The notes under the pieces are model-generated. The model was given only the letters and a program-made list of their open reading frames with translations, made no database searches and was not told the origin of the DNA. Below are positions 1-7,637 of a stretch of 15,543 nt of DNA, piece by piece. Within the stretch, counting starts at the first letter, position 1. Every line of letters starts with the position of its first letter. Location: the NCBI GenBank assembly GCA_031370485.1, contig JANMQK010000226.1, positions 1 through 15,543 of the forward strand. Reading direction: 5' to 3'. The stretch is from JANMQK01 sp031370485. Its GTDB lineage: Bacteria; Acidobacteriota; Polarisedimenticolia; Gp22-AA2. Position numbers and translations under genes: made by a program.

Positions 1-628
1 CCTGCGTGAGGACCCGCAGATCCCCCACCCGGCGGATGCCCAGATCCTCGAACTGCTGCCGCACGAAGAGGTCGGCGCCGGGGAGAAGGACGGCCGGCAG
101 CGGCGCCAGGAACGGCGCCTCCGACCCCGGGAAGATGTCACACAGGCCTTCGGGCCGGATGACGCGCGCCGCCACGCGGCTCACCAGCTTGTTGGTGGCG
201 ACACCGGCCGCCGACCCGAGGCGCAGCCGCCCGGCGATCTCTTTCCTGATGCGGGCCGCCGCGTCGGGAGCGCTGCCGAACAGCCGCCCGGTCCCGGTCA
301 GGTCGAGAAAGGCCTTGCCGGGCGCCGCAGGCTCGACCAAAGGCGAGTACCCGCCCAGGAGCGCGAGCACGGCCGCCGCGGCCCGCCGGTAGAGCGGCGT
401 GTTGGGGGGCAGCACGACGACCCCCGGGCAGCGCCGCGCCGCGGCGTCGACCGACATCCCGGCGTGGACCCCCTCGCCGAGGGCCTCGAGCGACACCGAC
501 AGGACCGGCGAGCGCGCCGACAGTGGGGCGGCCACCACCACCGGCCTGCCGCGCAGGCCAGGGTCGACCACCCTCTCGACCGCGATCGGAAATGCCGGGA
601 TATCGACGTACAGGACGCTGCGGTCCAT
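1..628 (-). CDS. imuB: ImuB-like catalytically inactive Y-family DNA polymerase homologue (partial, N-terminal 209 residues)
   Basis: Seen: translation on the minus strand from the ATG at 628 stays open to the window edge, giving 209 residues. The fold signatures of DinB/UmuC-type polymerases are present: a start of the form LYVDIPAFPIAVE (D9), a segment YSPLVEP..AFLDLTG around residues 94-111, and GVATNKLVSRVAA around 142-154 followed by a PNG-like RPEG. In active enzymes the VEP..AFLD segment contains the catalytic Asp-Glu (D103-E104 in E. coli Pol IV). Here the same columns are G104-K105, and the second Asp of the first motif is P11. Known: ImuB proteins are Y-family homologues that lost these acids and act as adaptors for ImuA and DnaE2 with the beta clamp. 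Inference: this is ImuB-like, expressed with lexA three bases upstream. No ImuA lies between them. The C-terminal clamp-binding part is outside the window, so an unusual DinB paralogue remains possible. Confidence 0.8.
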   Translation of the reverse strand, partial: MDRSVLYVDIPAFPIAVERVVDPGLRGRPVVVAAPLSARSPVLSVSLEALGEGVHAGMSVDAAARRCPGVVVLPPNTPLYRRAAAAVLALLGGYSPLVEPAAPGKAFLDLTGTGRLFGSAPDAAARIRKEIAGRLRLGSAAGVATNKLVSRVAARVIRPEGLCDIFPGSEAPFLAPLPAVLLPGADLFVRQQFEDLGIRRVGDLRVLTQ

Positions 629-631
629 GGC

Positions 632-1234
632 TCAGCCGAGCTTGCGGATGAGCCCGATGACGATTCCCTGGATCTGCAGATCCCCCTCGTCCACCACGAT
701 CGGCCGCATGCGCGGGTTGGCCGGACGCAGCTCCACGCGCGTGCCGCGCCGGTGGAACTGTTTGATCGTGGCGTCGTCGCCGATTAGGGCCACGACCGTC
801 TGGCCGTTCTGGGCGTCGCGCTGCCGCTTCACGATGACGATGTCGCCGTCCCGTATCCCCTCGTCCACCATGCTGTCCCCGACCACCCGCAGGGCGAAGT
901 TATCCTCGCCGCGCAGAAGGATCTCGGGGACCTCGACGTTCTCCGGGTTGGGGATCGCCTCGATCGGCCGTCCGGCCGCCACCCGCCCGAGAAGCGGCAG
1001 GATCCGGGCGACCGGGCCGGGGTCGACCAGCTCCAGGGCCCGCTTCCTGTTCTTCCACGGGCTCGTGATGTAGCCCTTTTCTTCCAGACGCTTGAGATGC
1101 TTCTGCACGGAGTTGTAGGAGCGGAAGCGGAACGCCTTGCGAATCTCCTCGTAGGAGGGGGCGATGCCCCGCGTCTCGATGTACCCCTTGACGAACTCGT
1201 AGACCGCCCGCTGTTTCTGGGTCAGCTCGGCCAT
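632..1234 (-). CDS. lexA: LexA repressor / autoprotease
   Basis: A 200-residue protein with the complete LexA layout. It represses SOS genes and cleaves itself when stimulated by RecA filaments. Residues 1-65 form the winged helix-turn-helix DNA-binding domain (TQKQRAVYEFVKGYI, then PSYEEIRKAF and SVQKHLKRLEEKGYI). A short linker leads to the cleavage site Ala87-Gly88 in GRVAAGRP. The S24-type protease domain has the catalytic Ser121 in GDSM and the general-base Lys158 in DDATIKQF. Length is normal for the family. The ATG at 1234 has an AGAGGG ribosome-binding sequence about seven bases upstream. The gene stops three bases before the ImuB-like gene starts, so the two are probably co-transcribed. 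The recognition helix region (FRFRSYNSVQKHLKRL) differs from the E. coli type, in line with a non-E. coli operator. Confidence 0.97.
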   Translation of the reverse strand: MAELTQKQRAVYEFVKGYIETRGIAPSYEEIRKAFRFRSYNSVQKHLKRLEEKGYITSPWKNRKRALELVDPGPVARILPLLGRVAAGRPIEAIPNPENVEVPEILLRGEDNFALRVVGDSMVDEGIRDGDIVIVKRQRDAQNGQTVVALIGDDATIKQFHRRGTRVELRPANPRMRPIVVDEGDLQIQGIVIGLIRKLG

Positions 1235-1297
1235 CGGCGCCCTCTGTCCGCGAGAAACGGGAACGGGCCCGCCCGGGCCCTTCCCGCACGCGGTAAC

Positions 1298-1326
1298 AGG
1301 CTAGGTGTAAATTAGGTGAAAGTCAA
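1298..1326 (-). promoter_or_regulatory. Putative lexA promoter
   Basis: On the minus strand TTGACT (1326-1321) and TAGCCT (1303-1298) are separated by exactly 17 bp. The -35 matches the sigma-70 consensus well and the -10 only at three of six positions. The predicted start lies about 57 bases before the lexA ATG, leaving room for a normal leader with the observed ribosome-binding site. The -35 overlaps the stop codon of the upstream glycosyltransferase gene, so lexA would have its own promoter although it follows that gene closely. Confidence 0.5.
1302..1323 (-). promoter_or_regulatory. Candidate LexA operator: 11-bp direct repeat in the promoter spacer
   Basis: On the plus strand TAGGTG occurs at 1302-1307 and again at 1313-1318. 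The 11-bp units 1302-1312 and 1313-1323 agree at 9 of 11 positions. On the coding strand this reads as two CACCTA half-sites spaced one helical turn apart, between the -35 and -10 of the putative lexA promoter. Known: several LexA lineages bind direct repeats with 11-bp spacing (the GTTC-N7-GTTC boxes of alphaproteobacteria), and lexA is normally autoregulated. Binding by this LexA is inferred from position and geometry only. Confidence 0.45.
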
Positions 1327-3386
1327 GAGGACGGGCGGGGCGCGGCCGGGGGCGGACCGCCGGACGCGGGAGGGGGCCCCTCCCCGGGCGCCGGGATCGT
1401 CTGGCCGTCGGCGTCCTTCCAGAGCGTGAACGTGAAGAAGAGCGGCCGCTCGGGTTCGTCGGGTGCTTTGGCGCGGCCGGTGCGCTGGTGGAGGTTCGCG
1501 TCCGCGACCTGCGACGCATCCCCCAGAGGATTGCGCATGATCAGGTAGGCGAGAGGTTCGGCGAACGGGCGGGCGTACTCCACCACGAAGGTGACGGTGC
1601 GCGCCCCACGCGTGATCGCATCGAGATTCAGGGTCGACGGGTCGCTGACGAGGTGCACGTCGGGCCGGTCACCGCTGAGATACTTCAGGCTGTCGACCCG
1701 CCTCGTGTGCAGCACGTAGACGTCCCTCTCCGCGGGCAGCAGGCGCACGAACATTCCCATGATCGTCTGCGCCAACCCGAAGTGCTCCATGGCGCGCTCC
1801 GAGCGCCCCGCCTTGAGGAAGTACTGGCTGTAGCCCTCGACACAGGCGGTTCCGGTGAGACCGAGGATCACCGCGCCCGCTATCCCGGCCGCCACCGCGC
1901 CCTGCAGCCAGGCCACGACCGGGCGCAGGAGCCCGACGAGGTCGTCAAACAGCCGCCACAGGAGGAGCGCGGCGAAGAGACAGAGCCACGGGAGTTCCAG
2001 CAGCATCCGCGTCAGGCTGGGCCCGGCGACCCCGACCGTCAGCACCAGCGCCGCAACGGAGAGCAGCGGTAGCGCGCAGGCCGCCTCCCGCCGCGGTCCG
2101 AAAGCCCTCCATGCGGCGTACAGGAGCCCGAGCGTCGCCAGCGCCGCCACGACCGCGCTCTCCGGCCCCATCCCGATAAGCCCATAAACCGCGCTGACGC
2201 CGTCGCTGATGAACGCGTCGCTCTGGATGATGGCGTAGCGGTCCGGAAAGAGGTTGATCAGGGTGGCGGAGCCCAGCAGATTGAGACCCCAGCTGGCGCC
2301 CCGCGGCATGATGGCGTACGTGCCCCGGAATAGAAAGTCGATCGGTGAGAGGTGGGACAGCGCCACGATCATCGCGAAGATCGATCCCGCCAGGGCGATC
2401 CCCGCCAGGGCCGGCCGCGACGCCCGGAGCAGGGACCGGGCGACTGTCCCACTGCGGAGCCGATCGACCACGACGAAGGCCAAGAGCGCCAGCGGTACCG
2501 TGCGGAAGGAGGTGTACGTCCAGAGTCCGAGCCCGAGCAAAAGCCCCCACGCCAGGTGATGGGCCAGACGTCCCGTCTCGCGGGCCAGGAGCGCGGCCCC
2601 CGCGACCGCCAGGAGGAACAGCGGCGCCAGGATGGCCCGCAGCCCCGCCCGGCTGTAAAGGAGGTGCCATGGCGACACGGCGAGGAGCACCATCGCCGCG
2701 ATCGCCACCCGGAATCCGAAGAGGCGGCGCGCGAACAGGTAGAGGGCCAGGAGGGTCAACGTGCCGGCGAAAATCGACACGAACCGCAGCGGCATCACCT
2801 GGTCGGCCATCGGGTCGTAGATCAGCCCCGGCTGCAGTCCGAACAGGGCCGGCATCGCCCGCAGGAGATTCAGGGCCAGCCCCGGGTGCCGGTAGGAGAA
2901 CGCGCCCAGGTAATGGAACATCGTCTCGCGGTTGAGGCCCTGAGCGGTGACGGTGGAGAACGGCTTTCCCGCCGCGATTTCGTTCGCCTCGATGGCGTTG
3001 ATCGCCTCGTCGTTGTTGAGGCCCCAGGGGACGAGGTCGATGCGGTAGAGCCTGAGGTAGAAGCCCGACAGGAGCACCGCGGCCACGAGCCCCCATTCCA
3101 GCCGTGGCCCCGGGGCCCGCAGCCATCCCATTCCCGGTACCTCGGGATCCCCGCCGGCGGCGCTCTCCTCCGCGTCCGCGCTCCGTCTCAGGGCGGCCAC
3201 GAGCATGACCACGGCCGCGGCGTAAAGCGCGATCCCGGCTCCGATCATCCACCCGGCGCCGGCGATCCGCTGCGACAGGACGGTCTGCCCGGCAAGACCG
3301 AGCGCCACCGCGATCGGGACGCGGGCCGCCCGCACCATGCGGCCAAGGCGCGATCCGTTCCCCGTGTGATCCCTGTCAGTCAGCAT
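1323..3386 (-). CDS. GT39/ArnT-like polyprenol-phosphate-dependent membrane glycosyltransferase
   Basis: A 687-residue polytopic membrane protein. After two hydrophobic segments (about 22-67) and a charged linker, a membrane segment near 97-112 is followed by the loop RLYRIDLVPWGLNNDEAINAI. D126-E127 form the acidic pair typical of the first extracytoplasmic loop in PMT/ArnT-type (GT-C) enzymes. A loop with ETMFHYLGAF and many further hydrophobic stretches follow, then a smaller soluble end with a Pro/Gly-rich tail. Known: these enzymes move a sugar from a lipid-phosphate carrier to lipid or protein on the outer face of the cytoplasmic membrane. The acceptor cannot be read from sequence. The gene starts 23 bases after the sulfatase-like gene on the same strand, so both probably serve envelope modification. 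Its end overlaps the putative lexA promoter. Confidence 0.82.
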   Translation of the reverse strand: MLTDRDHTGNGSRLGRMVRAARVPIAVALGLAGQTVLSQRIAGAGWMIGAGIALYAAAVVMLVAALRRSADAEESAAGGDPEVPGMGWLRAPGPRLEWGLVAAVLLSGFYLRLYRIDLVPWGLNNDEAINAIEANEIAAGKPFSTVTAQGLNRETMFHYLGAFSYRHPGLALNLLRAMPALFGLQPGLIYDPMADQVMPLRFVSIFAGTLTLLALYLFARRLFGFRVAIAAMVLLAVSPWHLLYSRAGLRAILAPLFLLAVAGAALLARETGRLAHHLAWGLLLGLGLWTYTSFRTVPLALLAFVVVDRLRSGTVARSLLRASRPALAGIALAGSIFAMIVALSHLSPIDFLFRGTYAIMPRGASWGLNLLGSATLINLFPDRYAIIQSDAFISDGVSAVYGLIGMGPESAVVAALATLGLLYAAWRAFGPRREAACALPLLSVAALVLTVGVAGPSLTRMLLELPWLCLFAALLLWRLFDDLVGLLRPVVAWLQGAVAAGIAGAVILGLTGTACVEGYSQYFLKAGRSERAMEHFGLAQTIMGMFVRLLPAERDVYVLHTRRVDSLKYLSGDRPDVHLVSDPSTLNLDAITRGARTVTFVVEYARPFAEPLAYLIMRNPLGDASQVADANLHQRTGRAKAPDEPERPLFFTFTLWKDADGQTIPAPGEGPPPASGGPPPAAPRPSS

Positions 3387-3409
3387 TGCGCGCCGTCCCC
3401 ACGTCCCGT

Positions 3410-5230
3410 TCAGTCGACATAGCCGAGGGATCTTAGTCGCTGTCGGATTTCGTCGTCCAGGACGACCTGATCGTCCCGACCGGCCGGGCGGTTGCGCCAG
3501 AGAAAGACACCGAGGTCCTTTCCCGCCTCGTGCGGGGGGCGGGTGAAGGGGAATTCTCCGCGGGCGTCCCCCGAGAGGGTGAACGGCATTTCGGCGGGCA
3601 CCACCCGCCGCCCACCGAGAAACACCTTGTCCGGCCTCGCCACGCCGTCAATCAGGACGTAGAAAGTCACCTTGGCCTCGTAGGGCGCCGTCAGGAACGA
3701 CAGGCCGGACTCGGAATCCTGGCCGGGGTCGGTGAAGCTGAGGGTGTTTCCTCTCTCGATACGGTACCGTCCGCCCTCCGCGAACATCGGCACGACACTT
3801 CTGAAGATGCCGTCCGTCGTGATCTGTCCCTGGAACCGATGCTTCTTCCCGTCGCCGCTCCAGAGGACATTCCAGCCTCCGGAAAGCAGGTCGACGGTCG
3901 AGAAAAGCGCCCGGCCCAGCCGCCGCCTGTCCCCGGCGCGTTGCGCCGAGAGGTCCTGCCGTTCCTCCGGATCGGCCGCCAGGTCGAAGAACGCGCTCCT
4001 GTCCTCGTCCATGAAATCGATCAGCTTCAGATCGCCGATGCGGACCGCCTTGCGGCAGGCTCCGAGCCTGGCCGTTTCGTTCACGAGGGGGCGATCGGGG
4101 GAGGGCGCGCCCTCCCGGGCTGCGGCGGCCGTACGCGCCAGCGAGGCGAGGCTTGTCCCCGAGAGTCCCGCCGGCGCCTTCGCGATGCCCGCCAGGTCGA
4201 GGACCGTCGGGAACAGGTCGATCCCGCTCACCGGGGTGGCCACCGGCCGGGCGGGAGCGCCCGGTCTCTCCCCGCCGGGAGGGCCGGCGATGATCAGCGG
4301 CACACGGATCACCTCCTCGTACAGCTGCCTCCCATGCCCGATCGACCCGTGGTCCTTGAACTCCTCGCCGTGGTCCCCGGTGACGATCACCCAGGTCCGG
4401 GAGCCCCGGCCCGCCGCCTCCACCGCTTCGATCAGCGCACCAATCTGATCGTCCGTGAATCGGATCTCGCCGTCATACCGGTCGATCAGGAAACGCCGGT
4501 AGTCCGCCGGCATCTCGACCAGCGGATCCTTGAAGCGCGAAATGGCGTCGTACCCCGCGTCGAGGGGGCCGGCGTAGGCGCTCGGGAACATCGAGCGGTA
4601 CGCTTCCGGAGGGTCGTAGGGCCAGTGGGGATCGAAGTAGTGGACCATCAGGAAAAAGGGGCGGTTCCCCTGGGCGCGGACCCACTCCGAGGCCGCCGTG
4701 GTGACCCGATCGGCGGTCGGCTCCATCCGGGTCTCGGGCCTGTACCCGGGCGCCGAGACCCCGAAGTCCTCGAACGTGTCGAACCCCCGGTCGAAGCCGA
4801 ACTGCCGGCCGACGTAGACGTGCGAGACGAAAGCACCCGTGGCGTACCCCGCCCCGCGCATCGTCTCCGCCAGCGTGGGGATCGAGGCGGCCAGTTTCAG
4901 GCCGTCGTTCTCGACCCTGTGGCTCGAGGGATAGCGCGAGGTGATGATCGACATGACCGACGGGAGGGTCCAGGGCGCGGCCGACCACGCCTTCTCGAAA
5001 AGCGTGCCCCGGCGGGCCAGCGCGTCGAGGTGCGGCGATGTCGGGCGCCCGTAGCCGTAGGCGCCGAGGTGATCCGCCCGCAGCGTGTCGACCACCACGA
5101 GCAGGACATCGGGCTTTTCCGGGCTGAGTCGCGGGCCTCCGCAGCCCAGGAGGAGAACGGGGCCGATCGCGATGATCAGCAGGGCCGCCGGCCCGGCGCT
5201 CGCGACACGTCCAGAAAGGCGCCGGCTCAT
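3410..5230 (-). CDS. Sulfatase/alkaline-phosphatase-superfamily lipoprotein
   Basis: A 606-residue protein with a lipoprotein signal: a hydrophobic stretch 11-29 ending in the lipobox LLGC, lipidated Cys30. The core begins with DVLLVVVDTLRADHLGAYGY, D48 being the usual first metal ligand. The nucleophile motif is WTLPS (T88) followed by ITSRYPSSHRV. FDPHWPY (about 199-205) and VTGDHGEEF with D286-H287, then GHG near H299, supply further metal ligands. The protein ends in LRSLGYVD, common in this family. True sulfatases carry C/S-x-P-x-R at the nucleophile to form formylglycine. Here Thr stands in that place and Arg is missing, as in phosphoethanolamine or phosphoglycerol transferases. A phospho- or headgroup hydrolase/transferase in the periplasm is therefore more likely than a sulfatase. 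The gene starts six bases after the pyrC stop with no clear ribosome-binding site, suggesting coupling to pyrC. Confidence 0.85.
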   Translation of the reverse strand: MSRRLSGRVASAGPAALLIIAIGPVLLLGCGGPRLSPEKPDVLLVVVDTLRADHLGAYGYGRPTSPHLDALARRGTLFEKAWSAAPWTLPSVMSIITSRYPSSHRVENDGLKLAASIPTLAETMRGAGYATGAFVSHVYVGRQFGFDRGFDTFEDFGVSAPGYRPETRMEPTADRVTTAASEWVRAQGNRPFFLMVHYFDPHWPYDPPEAYRSMFPSAYAGPLDAGYDAISRFKDPLVEMPADYRRFLIDRYDGEIRFTDDQIGALIEAVEAAGRGSRTWVIVTGDHGEEFKDHGSIGHGRQLYEEVIRVPLIIAGPPGGERPGAPARPVATPVSGIDLFPTVLDLAGIAKAPAGLSGTSLASLARTAAAAREGAPSPDRPLVNETARLGACRKAVRIGDLKLIDFMDEDRSAFFDLAADPEERQDLSAQRAGDRRRLGRALFSTVDLLSGGWNVLWSGDGKKHRFQGQITTDGIFRSVVPMFAEGGRYRIERGNTLSFTDPGQDSESGLSFLTAPYEAKVTFYVLIDGVARPDKVFLGGRRVVPAEMPFTLSGDARGEFPFTRPPHEAGKDLGVFLWRNRPAGRDDQVVLDDEIRQRLRSLGYVD

Positions 5231-5236
5231 CGCGGG

Positions 5237-6550
5237 TCAGCGTCGCGCGGTGACCTGAAGCTCATGCGCCAGGCGCCCGCCGACCATCGTCGCCACGGGC
5301 CACCCGCGCAGCTTCCAGCCGCGGAACGGGGTGTTCCGCGACTTCGACTGGAAGGTCGAAGGATCCACGGTGGATTCATGCCCGGGGTCGATGACCGTGA
5401 TGTCGGCCACGGCGCCCACTTCGAGCGTCCCCTTCCCGAGCCCCAGAATTCGCGAGGGATTGACCGACAGGAGCGTCACGAGCCGCGTGAGATCGATCTC
5501 CCCCGTCGCCACGAGTCGATCCATCAGTAGCGGGACCGCGGTCTCGAGCCCGATCAGGCCGAAGGGGGCGTCGTCGAACTCCCGCAGCTTCTCGTCTTCG
5601 TGGTGCGGCGCATGGTCGGTGGCGATCGCGTCCACCGTCCCGTCCTTGAGCCCCTCGAGGAGGGCCAGCCGGTCCTCCTCCGTGCGCAGCGGCGGGTTGA
5701 CCTTGGTGTTGGGATCGTAGTCCGAGTCGACGACCGCCTGCTCCGTGAGCAGCAGGTGGTGGGGGGTCACCTCGCAGGTCACCGCCAGCCCCTCCGCCTT
5801 GGCCCGCCGCACCTTCTGCAGGCTGCCGCGCGTGCTCAGGTGCGCCAGGTGGAGTCGGCCGCCCGTCATGGCCGCGAGGGCGAGGTCGCGCTCCACCGCG
5901 ATCTCCTCCGCCGCCGCCGGGATCCCCCGCAGGCCCAGGAGGGTCGAAGCGTATCCCTCGTTCATCACGCCCTGCGCGTGAAGCGACCGATCCTCGCAGT
6001 GGTCGATCACCGGGATTCCGAAGATCTTTGAGTACTCCAGCGCCACGCGCATCAGGGCGCTGGTCGCGACGCAGCGCCCGTCGTCGGAGACGGCGACAGC
6101 CCCCGCCCGGACCATGTCGCCGATCTCCGCCAGCTCCTCGCCCCGGCCCCCCTTGGACACGCAGCCGATCGGGTGGACGTTCACGACCCCGCGCCGGCGC
6201 GCCTCGGCGACGATGTACTCCGTGACCGAGAGCCCGTCGTTCCAGGGCTCGGAGTTCGGCATGCAGGCGACCGAGGTGAACCCCCCCGCGGCCGCCGCCC
6301 GGGTGCCGCTTTGGATATCCTCCTTGTGCTCCTGGCCCGGGTCGCGCAGGTGCACGTGCATGTCCACGAATCCGGGGCAGACGACCCGCCCGCGCATGTC
6401 CAGGACCCGCGCGCCCGCGGGAGCGCCGCCGGCTTTCTGCGCCGGGCGCCTTTCGGCGATGCGGCCGTCCACCACCAGGAGATCCATGACGGCGTCGGTT
6501 CGCGAGGCCGGATCGACGACCCGGCCTCCCTTAAGGAGCCAGCTCTCCAA
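5237..6550 (-). CDS. pyrC: Dihydroorotase
   Basis: Catalyses ring closure of carbamoyl-aspartate to dihydroorotate, the third step of UMP synthesis, in the cytosol. The 437-residue protein opens with the beta-strand WLLKGGRVVDP. It carries the zinc HxH motif DMHVHLRDPG (H65, H67), the substrate segment CMPNSEPWND, the SDDG acids near 156-157, DHCED (H184), LAHLST (H237) and TDHAPHHEDEK (D312). These place it in the class I (amidohydrolase-type) dihydroorotases, active without fusion partners. The start is TTG at 6550: the next Met (residue 22) would delete the first strand, and a good ribosome-binding sequence precedes the TTG. It overlaps the end of pyrB by 20 bp and is followed after six bases by the sulfatase-like gene, so it is the third gene of a pyrRBC operon. 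Confidence 0.96.
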   Translation of the reverse strand: MESWLLKGGRVVDPASRTDAVMDLLVVDGRIAERRPAQKAGGAPAGARVLDMRGRVVCPGFVDMHVHLRDPGQEHKEDIQSGTRAAAAGGFTSVACMPNSEPWNDGLSVTEYIVAEARRRGVVNVHPIGCVSKGGRGEELAEIGDMVRAGAVAVSDDGRCVATSALMRVALEYSKIFGIPVIDHCEDRSLHAQGVMNEGYASTLLGLRGIPAAAEEIAVERDLALAAMTGGRLHLAHLSTRGSLQKVRRAKAEGLAVTCEVTPHHLLLTEQAVVDSDYDPNTKVNPPLRTEEDRLALLEGLKDGTVDAIATDHAPHHEDEKLREFDDAPFGLIGLETAVPLLMDRLVATGEIDLTRLVTLLSVNPSRILGLGKGTLEVGAVADITVIDPGHESTVDPSTFQSKSRNTPFRGWKLRGWPVATMVGGRLAHELQVTARR

Positions 6551-7637
6551 GCTTTCCTCCCGCGAGAAGGTACAACACGGCCATGCGGACGGCGACCCCG
6601 TTGGTCACCTGCTCCAGGATGACCGAGGCCGGGCCGTCCGCCACGGCGCTGTCGATCTCGACCCCCCGGTTCATGGGCCCCGGATGCATGATGATAACGT
6701 CCTTGTGGGCCCGCCGGACCCGTTCCGGCGTGAGCCCGAAGAGCGCGTAATACTCGCGCGCCGATGGGAACGCCCCGCCCGCCTGACGCTCGCGCTGGAT
6801 CCTGAGCATCATGATGACGTCCGCACCGTCAACCGCCTCGTCGATCCGGCAGGTCACCTGGGTGCCGAGCCGGCTCAACTCCGCCGGGATCAGAGTGGGG
6901 GGCGCGCACGCCACGAGGTCGGCGCCCATGGTCTTGAGCAGGAAGAGATTGCTCCGCAAGACCCGGCTGTTCGCGAGGTCGCCGATGATGGCGACGCGCA
7001 GTCCCCGCAGCCGCCCCTTGCGCTCCCTGATCGTGTAGGCGTCGAGCAGGGCCTGCGTCGGGTGCTCGTGGGCCCCGTCGCCGGCGTTGATGATGCTCGA
7101 GCGGCAGTGGCGCGCCAGGAAATGCGGCGCTCCGGAGGCCCGGTGCCGCAGCACGATCATGTCCGGCGCCATCGCCTCGAGGTTGCGGGCCGTGTCGAGC
7201 AGCGACTCCCCCTTGCTGACGCTCGACGACCCCGGGGCGAAGTTGAGGGTGTCGGCGGAAAGACGCTTCTCGGCCACCTCGAATGAGGACCTGGTGCGGG
7301 TCGAGGGCTCCATGAAGAAGTTGACCACGATCTTGCCGCGCAGCGTGGGCACCTTCTTGATGGCGCGCAGCGACACCTCGGCGAAGGCGCGCGCGGTGTC
7401 CAAGATGAGGGTGATCTCTTCGGCGGCCAGCCCCCGGATGCCGAGGAGGTGCCGCTGCGACAGCGCCGTCAGGGGCGGCGCCGATGCCATGTCCTCGGCC
7501 CCCGCCGCTCCTCCCACAACCGGGCCCGCGCCATCGGGACGCCCCGGCTGCGCACCGCGGCGCGCTGACGTCCCCTGCTGCCGGCGGCGCGTCCGCCCCG
7601 TCGTCTCCCGGCTGCCGCTCTCGCGCTCCAGCATCAT
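6531..7637 (-). CDS. pyrB: Aspartate carbamoyltransferase catalytic subunit
   Basis: Condenses carbamoyl phosphate and aspartate to carbamoyl-aspartate, the committed step of pyrimidine synthesis. Motifs in order (numbering from 7637): HLLGIRGL near 63-70, the carbamoyl-phosphate site FMEPSTRTRSSFE (109-120), SVSKGESLLDTARNL (139-153), LRHRASG (163-169), GAHEHPTQALLDAY (188-201), and VAIIGD starting the aspartate domain (about 215-220). The first ATG overlaps the pyrR stop as ATGA, giving 368 residues. However, homology begins only about 10 residues after an internal ATG at 7490 (Met50), which would give a normal 319 residues. Residues 1-49 are rich in Arg, Gly and Ser and look disordered. 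I keep the long start because of the overlap with pyrR, but the short start is quite possible. No pyrI-like regulatory subunit follows; pyrC does. Confidence 0.96.
   Translation of the reverse strand: MMLERESGSRETTGRTRRRQQGTSARRGAQPGRPDGAGPVVGGAAGAEDMASAPPLTALSQRHLLGIRGLAAEEITLILDTARAFAEVSLRAIKKVPTLRGKIVVNFFMEPSTRTRSSFEVAEKRLSADTLNFAPGSSSVSKGESLLDTARNLEAMAPDMIVLRHRASGAPHFLARHCRSSIINAGDGAHEHPTQALLDAYTIRERKGRLRGLRVAIIGDLANSRVLRSNLFLLKTMGADLVACAPPTLIPAELSRLGTQVTCRIDEAVDGADVIMMLRIQRERQAGGAFPSAREYYALFGLTPERVRRAHKDVIIMHPGPMNRGVEIDSAVADGPASVILEQVTNGVAVRMAVLYLLAGGKLGELAP
6555..6560 (-). promoter_or_regulatory. Ribosome-binding site fixing the TTG start of pyrC
   Basis: GGAGGA on the minus strand lies four bases before the TTG at 6550, inside the last codons of pyrB. 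No ATG or GTG near it keeps the first beta-strand of dihydroorotase intact, so this site supports the rare TTG start. Confidence 0.6.

Noticed and set aside
5320..5340. Perfect 8-bp inverted repeat with a 5-base loop near the end of pyrC
   Set aside because: It encodes the conserved NTPFRGW-like end of dihydroorotase, has no T-run on either strand, and is far from a gene end. Most likely a by-product of codon choice.
3530..5530. A 666-codon open frame on the plus strand opposite the sulfatase-like gene and the end of pyrC
   Set aside because: It is antisense to genes with clear family motifs, is rich in Arg/Gly/Pro/Glu, and has no recognisable domain. Long antisense frames are expected at this GC content.
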